Of a stretch of 64,000 nt of DNA, positions 1 through 11,108 are shown in pieces; positions within the stretch are counted from its first letter, which is position 1; each line of letters begins with the position of its first letter. This stretch comes from Anniella stebbinsi (taxonomy: Eukaryota; Chordata; Lepidosauria; Squamata; Anniellidae), in assembly GCA_029215795.1 (NCBI GenBank), contig JARDYH010000002.1, positions 64,519,001-64,583,000 of the forward strand, written 5' to 3'. The position numbers and the translations under genes were made by a program. A model generated the notes under the pieces. The model did not search any database. It saw nothing but the letters and a program-made list of their open reading frames with translations, and was not told the DNA's origin.

Positions 1-1464
1 AGGAGAACATTGCATGGCTCTGATGTTGGGAGTTCTATGAAATGTTTTGTAACTTTCCAAATCACTGAAGTAAATATTATATTATAATCACTGAAAGGAA
101 GTAAATATTTTAAGCATTTAGAATAAGAAAGCCTTGAGCTTTGTGTTGTTGGGAGGTATTTTTGTATTCCCGTGACCATTTTCGCTTTTGAACATTTTGG
201 TGTTTCTGTATTCATTGTAATCCTATTCAAGCATTCAGTACCTCTGGGTACTGAACATGTACAAGGGCTACTGAGAATGTGCAGGCTAGCCTGCCGCCCC
301 ATCCAAGGCCAACATGTATGTTGGTCAAGCCTCCTGACCAATCTGTTATTGGAATCAGTCTGGAGAAGACCTATCCATGTATGGATGTGCTGGCATTAGG
401 ACTTCGTCTATGAGGACAGGAACCCTGGTCAATGCGGGGACACACAGCCCCCTTCAAACTGATGCCAACTGTTCTTTGTCTGGAGAAAGATGGCTGGTGT
501 GTGCTGTGGTAAGTAGGAGGCAGGGCTAACCCATTCACTATTAATAGCTCCTTCACAGATACCAAATGCCTGCCTAGAGCTCTTGTTTGGCTGGAAAAGC
601 CTGTTTGCTAGGCTAGCTGGTAATAACAGACCAAAGCCAAAAGGGATTCAGACTATTGCTAATCCAGTAGTAAAGTGGAGGTAATCTTATGCTCCATCTA
701 ACTCAGTCAAACATTTCCCTTTCTTAGACCAGGGGAATACATGACATGAAAAAAACATGAAAAATATATTTCTCCTTCCATATACAGGGGTAGGAGAAAT
801 CGGTAAGTGAAGTTGAGGCTTCCATAGTTCTGGAGGAAATGAAAGGGGTTCTCTGCGGTTTATCTGACAACTTTTAAAATGAAAAGCTGAATACCATACA
901 CTGGCACCAAATGTGAAGCACGTTGGGAATACAGGCTGTCAACATCTCATAATGACTGTGGCTGGGAACATCTCGGTACTTTAGAGCCAGCCGGAGGCAG
1001 TTGTTTTTCCTTGCTCTTCTAGTGAAGCCACATTCGACAAAGCTGTGGGATTTGAAGGCTGAATGGTAAATGGTAGCATTTCATCTGTGGGGGAGTCATA
1101 TTCGCCAAGCCAAGTCTGTTTGCTTTTGAACCAAAGCTTTCTATAGCAAAGAATGGACAAAGGTGTCTTACACCAAGTCAGGTCACTGGTCCGTCTGGCT
1201 CATGACTGTTTGAACTGACTGGCAGTGGCTCTACAAAGTAATTAATTAATTAATTAATAATATATATTGCTTAACAGTAGATGCTGGTGGCTCTGATGTC
1301 AGTGGGATGGTAAATCTGCTCCAGGTTTCAATCAGAATCAGTTTGAACTCTAAAAGAGCTCCTTTATGGTTCTGACTGGCTCTGAGTGAAACTTGGAGTG
1401 GATTCATCACCCCGCTGGCATTGGAACCACCAGCCTCTACTGTGTCTTAATATTTTTTAAAAAT
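1..1464. other. Non-coding unique DNA
   Basis: No open frame here resembles a protein. The sequence is AT-rich and mostly single-copy in appearance. A short (TTAA)n run lies at about 1239-1258. I see no terminal inverted repeats, SINE boxes or LINE coding sequence. Confidence 0.6.
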
Positions 1465-1474
1465 CTCTATACTA

Positions 1475-1575
1475 ATCCAGGCTTGTTTCCCAGCCCTTCC
1501 TGGAGATGCCAGCGATTGAACTTGGGATCTTCTGTTGGAACAGCCTTTGTTCTACCACTGAACTGCCGGCCTTCT
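1475..1575 (-). repeat. tRNA-derived SINE fragment
   Basis: Read on the minus strand this has a tRNA-type RNA polymerase III promoter. There is an A-box-like CAGTTCAGTGGTAGAAC followed by a B-box-like AAGTTCAATCGCTGG (plus-strand 1507-1521) and then GGCATCTCCA. This order matches a tRNA head as seen in squamate SINEs. The body beyond about 1475 fades out and no clear 3' tail is visible, so the copy is truncated or badly decayed. It is not a functional tRNA gene: the arms do not pair over a full cloverleaf. Confidence 0.7.
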
Positions 1576-1800
1576 CCTACAGCCCTTCAATGCTTTAAGG
1601 AGCCTTTACCCTTCCAGGTTCAGGGGGAAAATACAAATAGCTACAGGATCTCTCTGTTCAGCTGTTCATGATGGTGTGACACAGATGGTGTTCTATGTTT
1701 TGTTATGTTTTAACACACAAATAGTAAAACTTATTATTATTGGGGTTCACGTGATGGTGTAAGATTAGTGGTAATTGTGCACTAAAAGTAATGTGGGCTT

Positions 1801-1905
1801 GCCCAACCTTCCAGGTGTTTTCGACTTCAACTCCCATCAGCCTTGACCAGCATGGCTAATGATCAGGAATGATGGAATTGCAGTCCAAAGAATCAGGAGG
1901 GCTTG
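1801..1905. mobile_element. Palindromic MITE, ACTCCCATCA family
   Basis: The left half carries CCAGGTGTTTTCGACTTCAA then CTCCCATCAG. The right half carries the decayed inverse, GATGGAATTGCAGTCCAAAG. At least six further copies lie at 19915, 46335, 49441, 52787, 56901 and 63665. Short length and inverted symmetry suggest a non-autonomous DNA transposon. The superfamily (hAT is my guess) is inferred from the CAGGGGTT-type ends of the best copy. Confidence 0.6.
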
Positions 1906-2058
1906 TTTAAAATGAGCAATGAACTAAGTGGTGCCCTTTGGGCATAAGAATGTATTATTCATCTCGGACCACCTCTGGGAGAAACATCCCCAGTTTAAAG
2001 TCTCCTGGCTCAGTAATATGAAGTTTTGCAGCCATTTAGGTGTATTTGTTAGACAAGA

Positions 2059-2188
2059 GCCTGATCTACACCAAGCAGGATATAACACTATGAAAGTGGT
2101 TTGAAAACAGTATATGGAATGTGCCATGGGCCCCAGCAGTTGTCAGTGCATTTCAATACCATTATAAAGCAGTAGTGTTGGTCCTGGC
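2059..2188 (+). mobile_element. MITE, GATCTACACC family
   Basis: Begins GCCTGATCTACACCAAGCAG and ends GCAGTAGTGTTGGTCCTGGC. Copies at 29800-29915 and 41178-41307 share the same interior (TTTGAAAAC, CAACAGTTGTCA, TATAAAGCAGTAGTG) and nearly matching inverted ends (GGCMAGATCTACAC). It directly abuts the SINE at 2189 and probably removed or replaced that SINE's 5' end. Confidence 0.7.
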
Positions 2189-2378
2189 TAGGACTGGGGA
2201 GATCCAGGTTCAAATCTCCACTCTGCCATGGATGGGTGACCTTTGGTCAGTCACCATCTCTCACCCTAACCTACCTCACAGGGTTACTGTGAGGATAAAA
2301 TTGAAGCAGGGGAAGAGCTATGTATGCTGTCTAGAGCTTCTTAGAGGAAAAACAGGATATAGATGTAATATTAAATGA
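2189..2378 (+). repeat. tRNA-type SINE with MIR/L2-like body
   Basis: Contains a B-box-like GGTTCAAATCTCC near 2208-2220. This is followed by GGGTGACCTTTGGTCAGTCA and CTACCTCACAGGGTTACTGT, the CORE/MIR-like body of squamate tRNA SINEs. The end, ACAGGATATAGATGTAAT, is L2-like. The 5' part including box A is missing where the MITE at 2059-2188 adjoins. Confidence 0.75.
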
Positions 2379-3756
2379 AATAGAATGCTTGCCTCAAATA
2401 CAAGATGAATTTTATGCCCCTCAAAGTTCTTCTCCAGCTTGGAAGAAAGATTCTCCACATGGACAGAGTGCTTTTTAAATGTATTTTAGTCCAAGATCTG
2501 GACACCATTTAGTGTTCACACAGACATAAGCAAAAAAACCCCCCTCCAATGGAATTTTGAAGGCCCGAGCAACTGGTGGACAAGCTCCATGATGCTCAAA
2601 GCCTTGGGTGGAAAGTACCCGTCCAGATCCAGATGTCATTTTATTACAAGCTCTGCAGAGCTGTCTCCCTGGCTTATTTTGTCATAACTTCTTTAGTTTA
2701 TAGCAAAACTAAAAAGGCTTCCTTCTAGATGCTTGAGTGTTCAGTAGAAACGCTGTAGTTTAATATAATGCAAGCAACATTTCTTCTAACATTACTGATT
2801 AGTAGACAATGAGGGGCACCCAGCAATAAGGGCCTACTCATGGGAAACTGGAAGTTTGCTGAAGTGAAACAACAACAACAACAACAACACAAACAACAAC
2901 TTTAAAGACCAAAACTATGGGGACAAACTACCCCCCAACAACCCAACGAGGAATGAGCATGTTCACTAGCCATGGAATGTTGTGAATTCTGTGGCTGGGG
3001 GTGGGTGAGAATGGAAGTGGTTGCTGAAAATGGCCACTGAATAGAGGGCATGGCCATGGCAGCCCAGGTGGCTTCAAAATGCCCTTTCTGAGTTGCCTGG
3101 CAGGATAGGCCAGCTGAGAGAGAAGGAAATATAGAAAAGGTACATGATGAAGACAGTGGAAGGTGGGTGGTTATTTAACCATTTTTAGGAACAGAAATGA
3201 TTGGGTGGGGTGGGGAGAAAGAAAGAGAAAGACAGAGCTAGCATTGAGCTCTGGAAGACATCTTTTGGGGGATGCAGTTATCCCTTTCTGACGGTCTGAT
3301 CTGAAGCAGTAGATCTGTTGCTTGTAGAGTGCTATGCACCTATGCTCAATTTGTAAATTTGTAAAGAAATCCAAATATTAATAAACCCAAATATTACTAA
3401 GCTCCATCAATTTCCTGTGATGTGTCCTGCAAAAGGAAAAGAAACCCAGGTAAGCACTTCCCCCAGTAACTTCTCACCACTTGGACAAGTGGGGAGTGCA
3501 TGACAATCCATGTAACTGATGACCTCTTTCTGATTTGAACTGATGGCAGTTTGCCTATTGCTCCTATGAAGCCGACCATCCAAAACTAGGGTTGCTGATA
3601 TCCGTGATACATCATCAGTGATAATCTTCCTGATGCTTCCTGATGTACCCTTTTTGAAGGTCCCAATCCAACTGTTAATAAAAACAGTATCAGATATGCT
3701 ATTACATCATTATTGGCATTTGCCTATGTATGTTGATTCTGAGCATGAATACACAG
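2379..3756. other. Non-coding unique DNA with (CAA)n
   Basis: No credible coding frame. A (CAA)n simple repeat occupies about 2868-2900. The rest appears single-copy. Confidence 0.55.
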
Positions 3757-3979
3757 TGGCTCAATTCAGACAATAAACAACTGGTGTGGGGGAAACAATC
3801 GTCAGTTGTTTTGACTATTGTGTCATCCGAATGCTGCCATAGTCAACTCAGCAGTGATCCTAATCCACATCACAGTTAATTATTTATTACCATGTTGTGT
3901 GGGGAGTACCCCCTAGTTGAACAACTGTAAAGTTGATTATTACCCCACCATTGACTATCATGTCGTCCGAATTGAGCCA
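3757..3979. mobile_element. MITE with TGGCTCAATTC terminal repeats
   Basis: The left end is TGGCTCAATTCAGACAATAA. The right end, inverted, is TGGCTCAATTCGGACGACAT. Both strands share TGGCTCAATTC exactly and continue with mismatches. The 223-bp interior has no coding sequence. No target-site duplication is obvious, so the superfamily is left open. Confidence 0.65.
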
Positions 3980-5353
3980 TTGAGTAGTGTCGCCTGCCGT
4001 ATTGTCACCATCCATTTTCCCCAAAGATTGGATTAAAATCCTGTCAAGAAACACTGATTTCTTCTCTCCCCCACCCACCGCTAGCTACATTTCTTCCTGT
4101 TTTTTCACTATGGAAAATATTCCAGTTTGTTCTTTTATCAATAGTTTCACAGTCCTACATGGGACAGTGCCCAGCTTTTGTGTGATTTCTAAAGAACTAA
4201 GGTCAGCCGATTCTCCAGGAATTAGTAATCCAAGACTAAATAGTGTACAGTTAGAAAGAAACAAAGTGTTGTCCCGTGAAGATCACAATTTATTAGCAGA
4301 AAGGTGATTAGTCAAAGACAGTTGCTTCTGTCCCAATTTGATGTTTAATTAACCTGCACAAAAGCACTTCAGGATTTAAAAAGGAACATGCTTAATGAAA
4401 GCACCTTCTACTCTCAAGAGACGTAAAATTTGCAGTAATAAGTCCAAAATTGACAATCCAGGGGCAAAAGAACAATACTAGTTGTGGCAATTGGACTTGC
4501 TAGTAGGACATTTTAGGTGGCGTAAATTGAGGCTTGACCTGCCAATTTTCCAGCAACCAGTTGCTGACCAGGGCCATGGGCCTGGAATGATGGAGAGAAA
4601 CCAATGATCAGAGCTAGGAGTGGGAGAACAAATGCTTTTTGAGCTTGACTAAATTCTCCTAAAATCACTTTGATGTTCCTTTCTTCTTGCTTCCATTTTT
4701 GACTGTTTTTCAGATCATTTGATCAGGAAAAATGGACAACTTGAATGGAAAATTTATGCATTTCTGTGTGTGTTTTTCAAAAAAGCGCACTTCCCCTCCA
4801 TTGACATGAAAGTGTTGTTGTTGTTGTTTTAAAAAAATGCACATTCCAAAGTGCATATTATAAGAAACCCACTTTTTAATGCGATCACAAGTACAGGAAT
4901 TTGCACATACTTTTAGAGAGCATATGCTCTTGTTCACTTTTGGGGTTGCATATTCGAGTGCGTTGAGAACCGTTATGAAAATCTTGTATCCCCCTAGTCA
5001 GAGCTTCTTCTGCTGAGAATACATCTTGTGTAGCCACTGCAGCTCATTACTGTAAGCATTTAAATCAAGACAAAGTGTATTTTGTTATGGTTTATGTAGT
5101 CCCATAACAAGCTGCAAGACTGCTGCATTTTATGTGGATGCTGTTTTAAAAATATTTGTCAGAATATCTGGCAAGGGATATAGCAGAATATGTCTTACGG
5201 TTTCATATTGCCCAGGGAATGTGTTGAGGCTGGGTATTTCGAAGGAGGTGGTGCTTAGGTCTAATTTATCCAAAAATGGTCAATTTTAATGTACCACCTA
5301 TATAAAAACTATCCAACTCTTAATTGAAATTGTTTATAATAACTTTCTATAAT
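3980..5353. other. Non-coding DNA
   Basis: No gene. A low-complexity segment at about 4760-4880 (runs of TTTTTCAAAAAA and AAAAATGCACATT) resembles segments at about 47720-47840 and 63180-63310 and may be an old dispersed repeat. The 4320-4440 stretch has a TTTAATTAACC motif and no visible repeat. Confidence 0.45.
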
Positions 5354-5968
5354 TAGGGTGACCATATTTTGGAAACCAAAAAGGAGGATAACATGCCCAC
5401 CAACATGTCTGGTCCCAGGGGCATGTCCAGCCCCAAGGGGGTGTGCCCACCTGAACATAGCCTTGGTCGCATATCTGATTTTACAGCACACAATGAAGAC
5501 AAATCTATTCTAAATAACATCTTAATGTTAAAATCACTGAAATAACAAACAACGTATCTGAAATTAACTTCACTTATGCCTACATTTGTAGCTTTTGCTG
5601 TATTTTGAAGCTTTTGCTATACTCTGTGTAGTACATTCTCCCCTTCCCTCAAATATCTTTTCTGACTGTATCCTCACTCCGATGCAAACTGCTGCTGTTT
5701 TTAGCAGGGCTTGCTGCCAGCTGGCTGGCTTTTTTATTTTTTATTTTTTATTTTTTTTAACCTTGTGTATGATTTCTCTTCTCTACTGTAACATTAGGGT
5801 GGGTGTTATGGGCAGCAGACACTACTTCACCCATTCACACTTCTCACTTATATACATTAGCTTCTCAAGGCTTGCACGTTGACACCACTTCTCACATACA
5901 GATTTTGAACTCCTGTCTACTTCCTGCACAAACAAGCAACTCTGAAACCCTCTTTCTAATGCCCTGCA

Positions 5969-6800
5969 TTGCCTGCCAGCACAGTAGGGCTAAGTTTCAA
6001 CAGGTGTCTCTGGGTTGTCTGTGCAGCCTCCCTCTAAGCCAGCCTCAAACAATCTCCCCCCCCCCGCCAAAGTCTCCCGATGGTCCAGCCGGGCCACAGA
6101 CGTGTGGCCAAGGGTATTGCTTATTGTTTGGTCATGTCTGGTGACTCTTACTTTAAAAAACTCTGCCGCCAGCCGCCTCCACCTCCTTGACTCTGATGCA
6201 CTCTTAAAACACTCTGGGTGGCAAGCCAACCTCTCAGGGCCAAGCTACAGGTGAATCTGGGTTGCCTTCAGCCTCTCTCTGCCTTATGCCAGCCAGCCAA
6301 CGTCTCCAGCTTCCAGCCTCAAACAATCCCCCCCTCTCTCTGCCAAAGTCTCCCAACAGTCCAGTCAGGCTGTGCACTTGTACCCTGTGGCTGGGGGTAG
6401 GGTGCCAGCTTACAGCTTGGTCACATCTGGTGACTCTTGTTTTAAAAAACTCCACTGCAAGCCACCTCTGTCTGCACCAACACTGGACTCTGAAATGCTC
6501 TTAAAAGTCTCTGTGTGGCATGCCAGCCTCTCAGGGCTAAGCTACAGCCATCTCTGAGTTGTAACTCTGTCTGAAACTGATGCCAGCCAAAGCCTCCAAC
6601 CAGCCAACACCTGCACCAACATTTGGGATGCTCTTGAAGGGCCATGTGTGGCATACCAGCCTCTCAGCGTTCAACTACAGCTATCTCTGAGTTGTGTCTT
6701 CAGTCTAAATCTATCTCTAAGAGATATGCCAGCCAGCCCAAGCCACAAAACTATCTATTTTTCTCTGACACACACTTTAAACATTCTGTGTTGCATGCCA
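5969..6800. repeat. Variable-length tandem repeat
   Basis: About four units start at roughly 5969, 6222, 6522 and 6655. Each opens with a form of GCCAGCCTCTCAGGGCTAAG and a TCTCTGAGTTGT-like stretch. The first two are about 250 and 300 bp and share CCAAAGTCTCCC and GGTGACTCTT plus a TTTAAAAAACTC stretch. The later two, about 133 and 140 bp, lack that middle part. The array lies inside the transposon at 5356-7747. Confidence 0.65.
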
Positions 6801-7274
6801 GCAGTGCAGACAGAGCCTAGCTCACAAGTAAACAAAGTGAAATGGAAGGGAAGGGGTAGCAAAGCAAAGCAACGACATGCCAGGTTCTAGCATCCACATC
6901 AACAGGTCATCCGCAAAGATGAGACTGACACCTCACTGTTGGTCATGAGGGTTTTTCTCTAAGGATGACCCTTCATCACCCATGATGTGGAACTCTGAGA
7001 AAAAGGCCTCTGGCTTGTTCTGTTTTGCCCTGTGGGCTGCTGTGACTGACCTCTCCTTTCCCACTTTTTGATCTGTGGATGCCTCACCTCTGCTGAGCTC
7101 CAGCTGCCCAACTGCCCACGAAATCTGCAACAGGAAAGGTGCCCTGCTTGCCCAGCACTTCTTAGCTAAAAACTTGAGATTCCCTTGATGCCAAGGGCTG
7201 GAAATTTTCAAGGTGCAATACCCTAAAGAGGAAGTTTGACAACCTGAGTTTGAAGTATATGGCCCCAATGGTTT

Positions 7275-7422
7275 TATTTAAAAAATAATTTTAAAATCTC
7301 AAACTTTACAAAATTTCTAAAAATCAATGAATGAACAGATCTGCTTCAAACTTGGCAAGGATAAAGCCCTACCTGAGATCTATCATGGTGCCAGGATTCA
7401 TTTCTTTAGCTTTAAAAATGAC

Positions 7423-7458
<36 letters not shown>

Positions 7459-7605
7459 CTCAAACTTTAAAAAATCCCTACAAATCAGCGTATGAACAGA
7501 TTTGCTTCAAACTTGGCAAGGCCAAAGGTCTATCCGAGAATTATCACAGTGCCAAGTTTAATTTCTTTATCTTTAAATAAAGCGGAGCTGTAAGCATTTT
7601 TGTTA
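7275..7605. repeat. Direct duplication of about 170 bp
   Basis: Two direct copies, about 7280-7425 and 7458-7600, share CTCAAACTTTA, GCTTCAAACTTGGCAAGG, a TATC-CAGTGCCA stretch and ATTTCTTTA-CTTTAAA. The (TA)n run at 7433-7454 sits between them. Confidence 0.7.
7433..7454. repeat. (TA)n microsatellite
   Basis: Uninterrupted TA dinucleotides between the two copies of the local duplication. Confidence 0.9.
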
Positions 7606-7749
7606 ATTCTCATTAAAGTAGAGCTGCCCTTTGCCTAGAGAGGATGGGAAAAATCTGGATCTTTTGTCAAATTTCATAATCCCCCCCTTTCCCGAATTTG
7701 TTACCAAAAATCCTGACAAATCCGTTTTTTTCCTGTCATATGGTCACCG

Positions 7750-9440
7750 TACCAAGAATAACTTCTGTTCTTCTAGCATACTATCAGTAAGGCTAAATCA
7801 CGGCTAGATTAAGTTAACATTCAGGGCTCGATCATAGTTTGGCAATTTTGAGCAGTAAACACATGACTGCCAGATGTTTAGCAGCACAGCACTGTAATAT
7901 GTCAGCAATGTAAGAAAATATTGGTTGTTTTCCCCTTCTGAGAGCTGTATATTTCTAGAGGTTTACTACACAGCCACAGAATATTGCTTCAGGGTTAACA
8001 CTTAGCATAGGGATGATTCATTCCACCTCCACAAACTAGAAAGGAACACCAATATTTATAAAATGTTAGATGTGTTACGAAAACAGTATTTGTTTAGGAA
8101 ATGTCTTCATTGTTTTCTCTTCAGAGTTCTAGACATGAACGCTTGCCTCAGTAAAAAGCTTTGAGGATTGAAATAAAATACCTGTTTCATTTAGTTTCCT
8201 CTGTCTGTCTGTTCATATATATGTGACTGTGTATATGATCTTTTTCACAGCTAAATGAGGAAAAAAGAGGACAGGAAATATGCAATTCCTGACAAATGGC
8301 CCATGTGGGATTTTTCATAGCAATATGCTGTATTTCTTGTTCTTCAGCAAGCTATGCATAGCTTTATATTTTGCATGATAGTAATTCTGTTTTCTCTGAT
8401 GTTTGTAGTTAATGTAGTTCAACCATGACTAGTATAAAAATGTCCAGTTAACAATCTTTTGGACTGCTTTCTTTCCATATACAATTATGGGTTTATATCC
8501 AATTGGTGTTCTTCTGCTGATTGAGCAGAGGGGATCCTGATGGAGGATCGGGGGGAAGGAAGCCATTTCCAGCAATTCCCCCTCCCACTGCAGCCACATG
8601 CACATCCAAACTAATTCTGGAAGTGGGGGAAATGGGGGTTGCAGAAGGGAGGTTCTGTTGTAACAAAGAACCTTCCATCTATGAAGGGACACTAGTTGGA
8701 TATCATACAACCCTGGCTTGCACATCATGATATTCCATGCTGAAACCAAGCCATGGTGGGTTGGTTAATCACTCGCTAATCCACACTGCTGCTGATGGAT
8801 GATCAGGACTCGCTGGCTTGCCATGGTTTGTTTCCCCCTTCATTTTCCTGTGTACTCCCACCAAGTATCTCAGGGCTCTTTGTAGCATGACTCATCTATA
8901 CTCTTGCTGTAATGAGATTCTGTCCCCCATTCTTGCCTTTGCAAAGCACCTGCATTATGCCATCTCATGAGAGTGGATGGGTGGGTGCATGTGGGTTATC
9001 TTTACACAACATTGCTGAGGGTTTATTATTTTCTGTCTTTAACACTTAAAAAAGCCTCCTTACTGGCATCTCCTAGGATTGCTGTGTTATATGGGCATTT
9101 GTGTTGTTATTAATGAGTAATGTTGGTGGTATGCGGAACAGGAAACTATAAAAGGGGCAGAAGTTATTAGGAGGAAGCTTTTAATTACATGTATAGTATC
9201 CCTGAAAGGCATCAAGAATGTTTTGTTAATCCATATTGGACATGCTGGTGCTGGAACTGTGTTTTAAATTTTAAGATAGACTCATTGCAAATGTGGTCTG
9301 AAAAAAGACAGAGGGCGAACAAACAAAATACTGGCATGAAACAGGTTAGCAATAATGTTGCATAGATTCTTTATAAAAAGTGAGAAAATAAAGGATGGCA
9401 ATTTCAAATCACACTGGAAGCAGCCAAGAGAAACAGCAAA
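7750..9440. other. Non-coding unique DNA
   Basis: No coding frame with protein-like composition. The 8690-8835 stretch contains AACCAAGCCATGGTGGGTTG and a later CCATGGTTTGTTTCCCC, loosely inverted, which may be a decayed MITE. The 9060-9200 stretch looks unique and AT-rich with TTTTAATTACATG. Confidence 0.5.
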
Positions 9441-9470
9441 ATTATTATTATTATTATTATTATTATTATT
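9441..9470. repeat. (ATT)n microsatellite
   Basis: Ten perfect ATT units. No LINE 3' end is recognisable beside it, unlike the similar tract at 15831. Confidence 0.9.
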
Positions 9471-10070
9471 TGAAAAATTTATCCTAGAAATGCCTTACTT
9501 CCACACTCGGTGCAGCCTGGGCATGGGGAGGCTATTGCGGGTGAGGGTGGGAGACGAGGCATGGAGGTACACCATAGGCAGCCTCCCTCTGGCGCCACCA
9601 GTGTGGGAGGGGAATCAGAGCCTATTTATTGGCTCTCACTCCTCCTCCTTCTCTTTGAATCGTGACTGGGGTGGAGAGGGGGATGACAGCGACAGCAACG
9701 GGCAGCACTCACCTCTCAGACTGAGCAGCTGTGTGCATTCACGCTTCAATATCGAGGAGCAGGGAGCAGTTCAAGCCTTTGGTGGCAACGCTGTGTCAGG
9801 TGAAGTGGCCGCACAGGCCTCAGGTTTGCAGGGAGTATCGGTTGGTTCTCACCTTCTTGCCCACAGGAGCAACCCGCCATCTTTCTGTTTTGCAAGGGCT
9901 GCAATCTGCTGGGCCAAATAAGGGCCCACATGGTGCTCCCCGTTCTTTCTCACCACATCTAACCACATTCTTCTGAGCAACGTCCAGACCTCCCCCCCAC
10001 AGCGCTTCTCTTTCAGCCTCTTCCCCCTGCCTAGCAGTGGAGCAGGACATCAGGGTTCTGATGTCTTCTT
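9471..10070. other. GC-richer non-coding DNA
   Basis: Composition rises relative to neighbours. A long open frame crosses the region but starts in the ATT repeat and shows no domain, so I do not call it a gene. Confidence 0.5.
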
Positions 10071-10300
10071 CATTTCAATGGATCTACTCTAAGTAGTGCT
10101 GACATTGGAGGCAACCCTGTAATTTTGATCTCCCATATATCATTTCAATGGACCTACTCTAAGTAGGGCTGACATTGGAAGAAACCCCTATAATATTGAT
10201 CTTCCAGACATCATTTCAATGGTTCTACTCTAAGTAGGGCTGACACTGAAGGCAACCCTGCAATTTTGATCATCCAGATATCATTTTAAAGGGCAGTGTC
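10071..10300. repeat. Minisatellite, period 70-71 bp
   Basis: The unit beginning CATTTCAATGG restarts at 10071, 10141, 10212 and (as CATTTTAAAGG) 10282. Each full unit contains CTACTCTAAGTAG, GGCTGACATTGG and ACCC-TAATTTTGATC with few substitutions. About 3.2 copies are present. Confidence 0.85.
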
Positions 10301-10490
10301 TAAGCCCTGCATTTTAATCCCTCTAATTTTCTCACTTGTATGGGCACTGGGGGGAGCCCTATTCTGCCACCCTACTTCTATGTCCTTATGGGGGGCATAG
10401 TTTTGCAAGCTGAACCCCTGTTTTGCAATCTGGGGTCTTAACACCTGTGTATAAGGTGGTGATTGTGTTTCCTGTCAAAAGACCAAACAG

Positions 10491-10827
10491 GATATTGAAA
10501 GGATCCACAGAGTTGGACCTAAAAGGAGTGGAATGGTCCCAAGGGATATAATAGTAAGATTTGCCAGCTACTACAAAAAAGAAAAATTGATGCAAGATAC
10601 AGGTCTACAATGACTTATGCACTCAAACAATTCAGTGGCAGAAAAGTGTAAAGCTGTGTACAACAACCCTGTGGAAGAATTCAATTGTTTATAGCTGGGG
10701 ATATCTGGTGTTTCTGAGATTTACGTATCAGGGGAAACGACACAGAATAACATTGTGTGAGCAAGAAATGGATCTTCTGTGGAACCTGGGCCTGATGGAG
10801 AAAGATATCAACGGGAGGCAGGAATAA
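10491..10827 (+). pseudogene. L1 ORF1 C-terminal remnant
   Basis: Two short frames resemble the C-terminal part of the L1 ORF1 RNA-binding protein. The first, from 10491, reads DIERIHRVGPKRSG, then PRDIIVRFASYYKKEKLMQ before a stop. The second, 10696-10827, includes FLRFTYQGKRHRITL, then LLWNLGLMEKDINGRQE and a TAA at 10825. They lie in different frames with a degraded stretch between. In intact elements ORF1p forms trimers and coats L1 RNA. This remnant keeps only the nucleic-acid-binding end and cannot act. Its position just before ORF2 fits the normal L1 order. Confidence 0.75.
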
Positions 10828-11108
10828 GAAGGAGAAGAAGAAGGGGCAGTAGGAGGAAGCAGTTTGTGACTGAGACATAGATCAAAGGGGAAAAGAAAGA
10901 AGAGTAAAGGGAGGAGGGGTTCTGCTTTGATTCCATGCAGGATGTTTGCCGCCCCTCCGAAGGGTCCTAAGGGGATGAAAGGATCCACCGCCCGGGGAAC
11001 CTGGGGTTGGGGGGGGAAATGGGGGTTATATGTGGGGGGAGGGGGGAGGGAAGGAGGGGGTAATGTATCACACAAGGAATACCTACAAAGAAAATTAAGA
11101 TTGGAGAT

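Larger units (their letters stand above)
5356..7747. mobile_element. Large TA-flanked non-autonomous DNA transposon
   Basis: The left end reads TA-GGGTGACCATAT (about 5354-5367). The right end, read inverted, is TA-CGGTGACCATAT (about 7736-7749). Each is flanked by TA, as for Tc1/mariner-type insertion. The span is about 2.4 kb. I find no transposase frame: the longest frames, around 5990-6650 and 6933-7268, are composition effects inside tandem repeats. The smaller elements at 60290-60595 have closely related ends. I infer one mobilisation system; the exact superfamily is not proven. Confidence 0.55.

Noticed and set aside
1475..1575. Functional tRNA gene
   Set aside because: A and B boxes are recognisable but the cloverleaf does not close; it fits a SINE head.
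5990..7268. Transposase in the 2.4-kb element
   Set aside because: Several overlapping frames exist on both strands but they follow the tandem repeat units and show no DDE/D motif pattern.
9355..9921. Longest non-LINE open frame (188 codons, plus)
   Set aside because: It begins in unique AT-rich DNA, crosses an ATT repeat that gives a leucine run, and then follows GC-rich sequence with no domain, codon pattern or splice context. Treated as chance.
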